In this document: positions 58,715 through 64,000 of the stretch, in pieces
Numbering within the stretch: position 1 is the first letter of the stretch
Layout of the letters: each line of letters opens with the position of its first letter
NCBI GenBank assembly: GCA_030248225.1
Contig: JASANE010017411.1
Location: 1 to 64,000 of the forward strand
Direction: 5' to 3'
Length of the DNA: 64,000 bases
Origin: Trileptium ribeirensis
Taxonomy: Eukaryota > Nematoda > Enoplea > Enoplida > Thoracostomopsidae
Translations under genes and position numbers: made by a program
The notes under the pieces: generated by a model
Seen by the model: the letters and a program-made list of their open reading frames with translations, nothing else
Database searches by the model: none
Told to the model about the DNA's origin: nothing

Positions 58715-61690
58715 TTAAAGGTTTCTGCTAAAACGAAGAAAACAATCTGGTTCTAAGCTGTCTAATAGTTCCTTAAAATTATTTGGATTATCGGCTCGAA
58801 CTAGTGGTTAACGGTTTGTGTATTTCAGTAAGTAATTCCACACGTCTATTGTTGCATAATGCGAAATTGTGTCCTGAGATTTTGATACTAAATCTTTCCT
58901 TATTAAGCATATAGTTATGGCCGGGACTCACATTACTATGTGCTACATAAAAAGATTTTGATAACCACTGGCCTCGTTATTCACAATTTCAAAAACCATA
59001 GTTAAGTCCGGTTTCTATTTGCGTAGTTCCACTGTTCTAGTTTCAAAAATGATAGGCGATTTGTATCATGAAATCCGGCTCTGGCGAACACCCGTCTGTT
59101 GAAGTATCTTTAACCCTTTCATTTTTATAGATATCAGTGAGCAAACATGGTGACCAAACTTGGGAACTGTATTCCAGTATGGGTCTTACACATGAAATAC
59201 AAAAAATTGTAGCAAATCATTTGTATTACAGCTTACAATAGAACAAAAAAGCATGGTTGTAACGTTATATGCGTTACAAACAATGTCGCTGTCATGGGAT
59301 CTGAATGCCAAACCGTAGTTTTTGATAATACCGAGATTACTATGCTGAGCAACAGATTATACAACCACACCGTTGAGATAATAGGTAAATTTAGCATTAT
59401 TTTTCCCCAGATGCGAGACACTGCATTTAGGCACGAAAATTTTAAGTTGCCATGTGTGTGCCCAATGATGAAGTGAGTTAAGTGCTTCTTGTAGTTGAGC
59501 GCGGGGTTCAACAGAGTTTTGAGGTAACTCTACATATGATTTAATATTGTCTGCGAATATTTTGCAATGTACGTTATTGTCGATGCAACTATATCATTAA
59601 TATACAACAATCATAATGTAGGTCCAGGTACGCTTAGTTGTGGGACTCTCGATGTCGTATTACGAAAGTTATAGAAACTTCAGTTCAAACTTGGCTATGA
59701 ATTTTCTATTCGGTAAAAATGACGATAACTATTTCAAAAGTGCACCACTTTACGCCAATAAAAGATAATTTATGTATTAGTTTTTTAGCCAAGGTAACCT
59801 TGAGGGGCCAAAGTGTAATGCATACCATGCCATTCTCAATATACTAAGCCTAAGATTTAGCTTTAGGTTAGGCCCTTATACGAGACATATAAGCCTAAGG
59901 GGGGTTGCCATCCCCGAACCATCCGCACTAAGCTATCCTTTTTTGTAATGATACAATCTATTACCAGCCAGGGTTACCTGGTTTTTTATGAGAAACTGTA
60001 TCAAATTCCCTGGTGAAGACTATGTACACTACATCTACAGGAATATTATTATCCACTCACTGCGGCCATTGATGTGTGCATCCGATGAACTATGTGGCTG
60101 TTTTATTTTCTTGAAACAAAACTGTTTGAGCATATAAGTTTATTTATAACTAGGTAATCTTTTATGGAAGCTGTATTAATAATTTCCTTTACGTTGCAGC
60201 AATTTGACAAGAGAGATATAATTCATAGGATTAGACGCATGACATTTTTATACAGAGCACTAACATCGGCTTGCAGCTATGACACTGGCAATAAACCATT
60301 TACAAATCACTACTTGAAAATGTCCGAAAGATTGATAACACTTCGTTAAGTTTACACATAAACACCTGTGGGTAATCAGTTGACGGATGGCTACGTTTCA
60401 CCTTTAACTTACTAAGAAACTTACATATGTCAGTCGTAAACCTAAGCAAAGGGATATTAGTACTGATCGACGTGGACGGGAAGCATTGCCGCCCCGATCG
60501 TCCCGATCAAAGACACTTGCAACCGCGTTCGCCAATATTTCTACGGGTTTGGTGTCGTATGTTTTTAATGAATCAGAGTTCGACTTAAGAGCGCTAATAC
60601 CTCATTTACAACGAAGTTGACTTTTAATAAATTTGTACACCTCGTTACGACCACGATTTAGAATTTAGTTTTCGCGGTATCTCTTAAATGTCAATATTTC
60701 GCGCCTATAGCGCGTACTAGCTTGCTTGTAAAGCCAGAACTCACCAGTGAGTTTGCAGTGTGTCCATAATTTAGATTTCTGGCGTTCAAGACACTTAATG
60801 TAATCAGGATACGCTAATTTGGTATTCTTTTGCGGACGCTGTCGAACGTATAAATTTATCGAATACGAATTAATATAATAAAATACACTCCATTTATCTT
60901 GAACAGAAAAACAACAATTAAGTCAGGTGTATCATTTAATATTTAGAGGTTAATCCGTTAGGGATGAATCATCACCGTTTTTAAAATTAGATACATATCG
61001 CGTTTTTTACACTAGCCTTACCAGTGAATTTACCAAGGATAAAAACAGGACTGAAATATAGTCTGCAATGGTATATCAAGGCACTACATTAACGACTTGG
61101 TGAGGAGAGTTTGTGAATAGATCTCAAGTATCTTCAGCTCGGGTAGGTAAATTTACCAGTTAGTGAGTACTCAACTCTTGGCCGCATAAAGAAAATGCTA
61201 CTGTTATAGGGAGTCTATAACTGTGTTGCACTTAATGTCTGGGATATTAAAAATCACCTACAATAGTTAAATGGTAGCAAAATGCTCGTCATATTGAAAA
61301 TACAGTTGCATAAGCGATCTAACGTATGAATGTTGCAAATTGGCGGTTTATAGATATACGCTAAGCTGTGTTTCATAGGAATATGCATATCTACAGCTAT
61401 AACTTCTAGATCTGAATACCTATAATGACTGTATAACGTAGCATTGAAGTGTCAATGAAAATAGCAACTCCCCTATCACGACAAGAGATGCCAATCTTTA
61501 CGGTACACATTGTAGCCGTGAGTGCTTATGAGACTATTTGGTATCTCATTGTGCAGCCATATTTCACGCCATACGACGAATAGAAAAATCGTTGTTGTAA
61601 AAAAAGTGCTTCGACTTTTTGTAATTTTGTTGGCTAGACTACTTGCATTGAAAAATTTACTGTTTGTAATGTCTTTTCTTACTCAATTTT
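58715..61690 (-). pseudogene. LINE ORF2 remnant (endonuclease plus reverse transcriptase)
   Basis: Endonuclease blocks: NASSLANKI (about 61,655), EIWLHNEIPNSLISTHGYNV and YRKD (61,560-61,495), GVAIFIDTSMLRYTV (about 61,455), SDLEVIAVDM and AYIYKPP (61,415-61,345), VGDF (about 61,255). A linker has DLFTNSPHQVVNVVP, KNTKLAYPDYIKCLERQKSK and EFWLYKQASTRYRREILTFK. Reverse transcriptase blocks: RNEVYKFIKSQLRCK, PVDVVYIVFTREFDTVSHKK (about 60,041-59,985) and KIFADNIKSYVELPQ (59,563-59,520). In the first active-site motif the Asp of YIDF is Val, and in the second FADD is FADN (59,557-59,546). The end is VFARAGFHDTNRLSFLKLEQ, then NNFKELLDSLEPDCFLRFSR and a stop at 58,715. The frame changes several times, so it is a pseudogene. 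Confidence 0.88.
59788..59981. mobile_element. MITE family A copy inserted in the LINE, with target duplication
   Basis: A 194-bp insert splits the LINE reverse transcriptase between HKKP and KKLIHKL. Both sides carry TTTTTTA (59,781-59,787 and 59,982-59,988), a probable 7-bp target duplication of LINE sequence. The ends are imperfect inverted repeats: GCCAAGGTAACCTTG left and, read inward from the right, CCAGGTAACCCTGG. Inside are the family words CATACCATGCCATTCTCAAT and ACTAAGCCTAAGATTTAGCT. No protein is encoded. This is the best-bounded family member here. Confidence 0.8.
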
Positions 61691-61739
61691 ACACGTTGAG
61701 AATGCTCGTTTCCCGTTTTTACCCGTTTCAGCCATTGTA

Positions 61740-62670
61740 TTGTCTGTCGCCTTGTGTGATCAACTCATAACAAAGCACAGTGCGTTTACTTCCTACAAAA
61801 TGGCCAAGATCTTTACAAAAACAGCCCTTAAACAGCACAAGTTTTTCATTCGTAACCACGTATTTAGGCCGATTGTTTTCATTTGCCTCCAGTTACAGCT
61901 TTGGCTCATGGGCTTTGTCTAAGCGCAGATTCAGTTGTTCGATCCTCCAGAATCATCGAGCGTCTTATGTAATAGCTTGCCATGCGTTTGATAGATTTCA
62001 ATGGTTTGGATTCATGCAGCATCGATTTTGCAAAGGAGGAAAACGGAAAGCAAACCTTTCAAAGTCTTGGTTTCTGGACTCCGTTTTGATTTCGATCCAA
62101 TTTTCCCATGCGGAAAACGTCAACAATGGTTGCTGATTTATCAAGCGTTTTGCATAAAAGCACAACGTCGCAATTGTCTGTACCATTTTATGGTACGCCG
62201 TATGATAACAACTGAATGGTCTGTGATCTATATCATCCAACGTGGCGGTTGAAGGAGTATGAATTACGCGACCCCCGTTTTGAAGGTTTAGTACATGTCA
62301 TTTTGTTTGAATTTGTTGCCAATTAATTGTTCAAAACGAATTGATTCGAATGTTTCCGAGATGTTAAAAGCGATGGTTGAAGTCAATTCGGCGATTTATT
62401 TTTCAAAAAGATCTAATCGATCCATTCGATGATTAGCAATTTCGTTATTTGATCGCGGCTGTCGGTATTTTGCTTGGCATGTAGAGCATATGATCATCAC
62501 GAAATTGTTTCTTGAAAACCCTTAGAAAAATCAATTCCTGTACACGAATAGCGGATGCGCTGGCTGCAACTGTCACAGGCATAACAGTGTTCCCCTGTTT
62601 TTTGCGCATTCGCAACAAAAACTAGACGAACATTGAGTATCGCTGTCGCATGCGGCTTGCGGGCTATTTC
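61740..62670 (-). pseudogene. LINE ORF1 remnant with PHD-like finger
   Basis: On the minus strand near 62,670-62,530 the frames read CDSDTQCSSSFCCECA, then HCYACDSCSQRIRYSCTGID, a cysteine pattern like a PHD finger. CSTCQAKYRQ, a helical stretch (NHRMDRLDLFEK) and AELTSTIAFNISETFESIRF suggest a coiled coil. Near 62,100-61,930 it reads DVFRMGKLDRNQNG, then PLKSIKRMASYYIRRSMILE and DRTTESALRQ, as in the nucleic-acid-binding part of such ORF1 proteins. Near 61,900-61,800 it reads EANENNRPKYVVTNEKLVLF, a typical C-terminal piece. Frameshifts and stops separate these blocks. ORF1 proteins bind the element's RNA. Confidence 0.7.
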
Positions 62671-62857
62671 AAGTATCCGTCTGCGACTGTGACGAGGACT
62701 GGCTGATTCGTTTGTTAGCTATGGTGATCCCAGCAGTTTGATTTCTAGATTTGTTGATATTTACTGCAGCTAAACCGTTTGCTGCCACTTCCAAGTTGTG
62801 CCCTGGTGATTAGCGATTAGCACCGGACATTTCAAGCGCTGGTACCTATAGAAGTTA

Positions 62858-62960
62858 CGGCCAATGTAACCTTTAGGAGCCGAAGCATAATGCATGCCAT
62901 GCCGTTCTCGATTTACCAAGCCTAAGCCTTGGTCTTAGCCTCAGCTAAGGTCCCTGATGG
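62858..62960 (+). repeat. Truncated MITE family A copy
   Basis: It starts CGGCCAATGTAACCTTTAGG, then AGCCGAAGCATAATGCATGC, CATGCCGTTCTCGATTTACC and AAGCCTAAGCCTTGGTC, close to the left half of the copy at 59,788. The right half is missing. Confidence 0.7.
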
Positions 62961-62969
62961 TGCAGAAAA

Positions 62970-64000
62970 ATAATTACAACGCAATATTATTAACGAAAGA
63001 ATATTATAATGTTAATTGTCTGGTATAACACACCAGAAACGCATTCACATTTGTTCTTCCTCCTAAAATGCAATCGGGTGATTCTGTTGAAAGTGTGTAA
63101 AGACATCTCGCGCGCAGTCCACATAATGAGGTAGCCACGCCGTATGTATAGTGATTCAGAGCTATTATATATCAAGGGACATTATGAACTAAGAAGATTA
63201 AGAAAATATTTTAGCCACCCCTCTCCCCCTACAAAATGATGTCCACAACGGGTTTGCATAAAAGCCTGAACCGGGGTCTCCAAAAATGTCCCAAGAGGCG
63301 CCTAAAATTTCCAAAAAAAGTCGGGAAAGGAAAAGACTGTTCCATGTGGACGCCGGTATCTTGGGCCCTAAAGTCAGGACTTGTGTACATGAAGACCACA
63401 CAGGTGGCGGATATCTTAGATCGAGATTGTATACGTCAGATATATATAAGCAGTCTAACACATTACAATTGAAGTTTAAGACAGCTAAATAGCATGTTAG
63501 TAATATCACATCACTTTGACGCATAACGGTGCAGCGAATTTCTGGCTTTGGTATATTGTTCTTGCAGACACCTAAATCGCTTAATAGTTGAGTATTTATA
63601 GTTGGATTGTGTTTAACTATTATCTAATTGTGGGTTTCAAGATCATGTAAGGCGAGCTGTAAATTTACGTACGAAAGGCGCACATGCTGCTCGTTGGCCT
63701 ATAAAAAATATAATTAGTTGCTTTCCAAAATTTATTTACTGCTAAATTCGGATCTTTTTGTTTCAGCTTAACATGCAGTTTCATGCCACATTGGCCATTG
63801 ATTTCTGAGTGAGGAAGAAGATGCCCCATCAGATAATGTAATGTTTATTAATACATATTATATTTCATGCTTTGTCTTTAGTATTTACTATTGATAACAT
63901 TAATTGGCCGGTAATTATTGCCTAGGAACCTGCGGTCATCGTCTCAGCTGGATTGTGTTTTCTCTACAATTTTAAACAAACAGCAGAAAGCCATTATGAT
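62970..64000. other. Gene-free stretch at the window end
   Basis: Open frames on both strands at 63,198-63,524 overlap one another and show no domain. Nothing else is recognised. Confidence 0.4.

Larger units (their letters stand above)
58715..62670 (-). mobile_element. Decayed CR1/Jockey-like non-LTR retrotransposon (LINE)
   Basis: Read on the minus strand, about 4 kb gives in order an ORF1 with a PHD-like zinc finger, an AP-type endonuclease, a reverse transcriptase and the usual C-terminal end (ADNPNNFKELLDSLEPD). All parts contain stops and frameshifts, and both catalytic aspartates checked are replaced, so it cannot move. A MITE (59,788-59,981) interrupts the RT region. Exact 5' and 3' ends and any target duplication were not found. 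The layout (PHD-like ORF1, EN, RT, no RNase H seen) fits the CR1/Jockey side of the LINE tree, but the clade is not certain. Confidence 0.88.

Noticed and set aside
61522..62252. Plus-strand open frames of 60-118 codons
   Set aside because: They are antisense to LINE ORF1 and endonuclease blocks, which give clear family motifs on the minus strand.

Overview
The window is AT-rich animal (metazoan) DNA. Coding sequence occurs as short pieces with GT/AG splice sites and no operon structure, and nearly everything else is repeat. Three things point to an animal: a hAT transposon of the ZMYM1-like/DUF4371 type, a CR1/Jockey-like LINE with an EN-RT ORF2, and exons that look like SEA and SRCR extracellular domains. 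The domain set would suit an invertebrate deuterostome such as a tunicate, but the species cannot be fixed from this sequence. I see no rRNA, intact tRNA, CRISPR array or bacterial-type gene.

Layout. 1-34.8 kb is mostly gene-free. It holds a 203-bp tandem duplication (1.3 kb), a TIR element (1.8-2.3 kb), a near-palindromic foldback element (4.6 kb), tRNA-derived SINE heads (8.9 and 27.7 kb), a four-copy 122-bp minisatellite (23.2-23.7 kb), a second TIR element (26.8-27.2 kb), two degenerate SRCR-like repeats (28.8-29.4 kb) and a diverged ~170-bp tandem array (31.6-32.6 kb). 34,857-39,402 is a complete hAT element of 4,546 bp bounded by a perfect 8-bp target duplication. It carries a long intact transposase exon and, between its first and second coding exons, an array of 4.3 apparently identical 228-bp units.

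39.4-46 kb is again repeat-rich and includes another foldback element at 41.8-42.1 kb. At 46.0-47.2 kb a possible small secreted SEA-like gene (+) meets the terminal exon of a single-pass membrane protein (-), with stop codons back to back. At 53.9-56.4 kb there is a better-supported minus-strand gene: three exons with consistent phases give a SEA-like ectodomain, a membrane helix and a basic cytoplasmic tail. 58.7-62.7 kb is a dead LINE on the minus strand (ORF1 with a PHD-like finger, then endonuclease and reverse transcriptase). A 194-bp MITE with its own target duplication interrupts it, and relatives of that MITE lie elsewhere in the window.

The most unusual feature is the hAT-internal array. 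Each 228-bp unit repeats the 3' end of transposase exon 1 with its splice donor, and also has a usable acceptor and branch site, so each unit could act as a symmetrical 54-nt (18-codon) microexon. This is inferred from splice signals and phase only.
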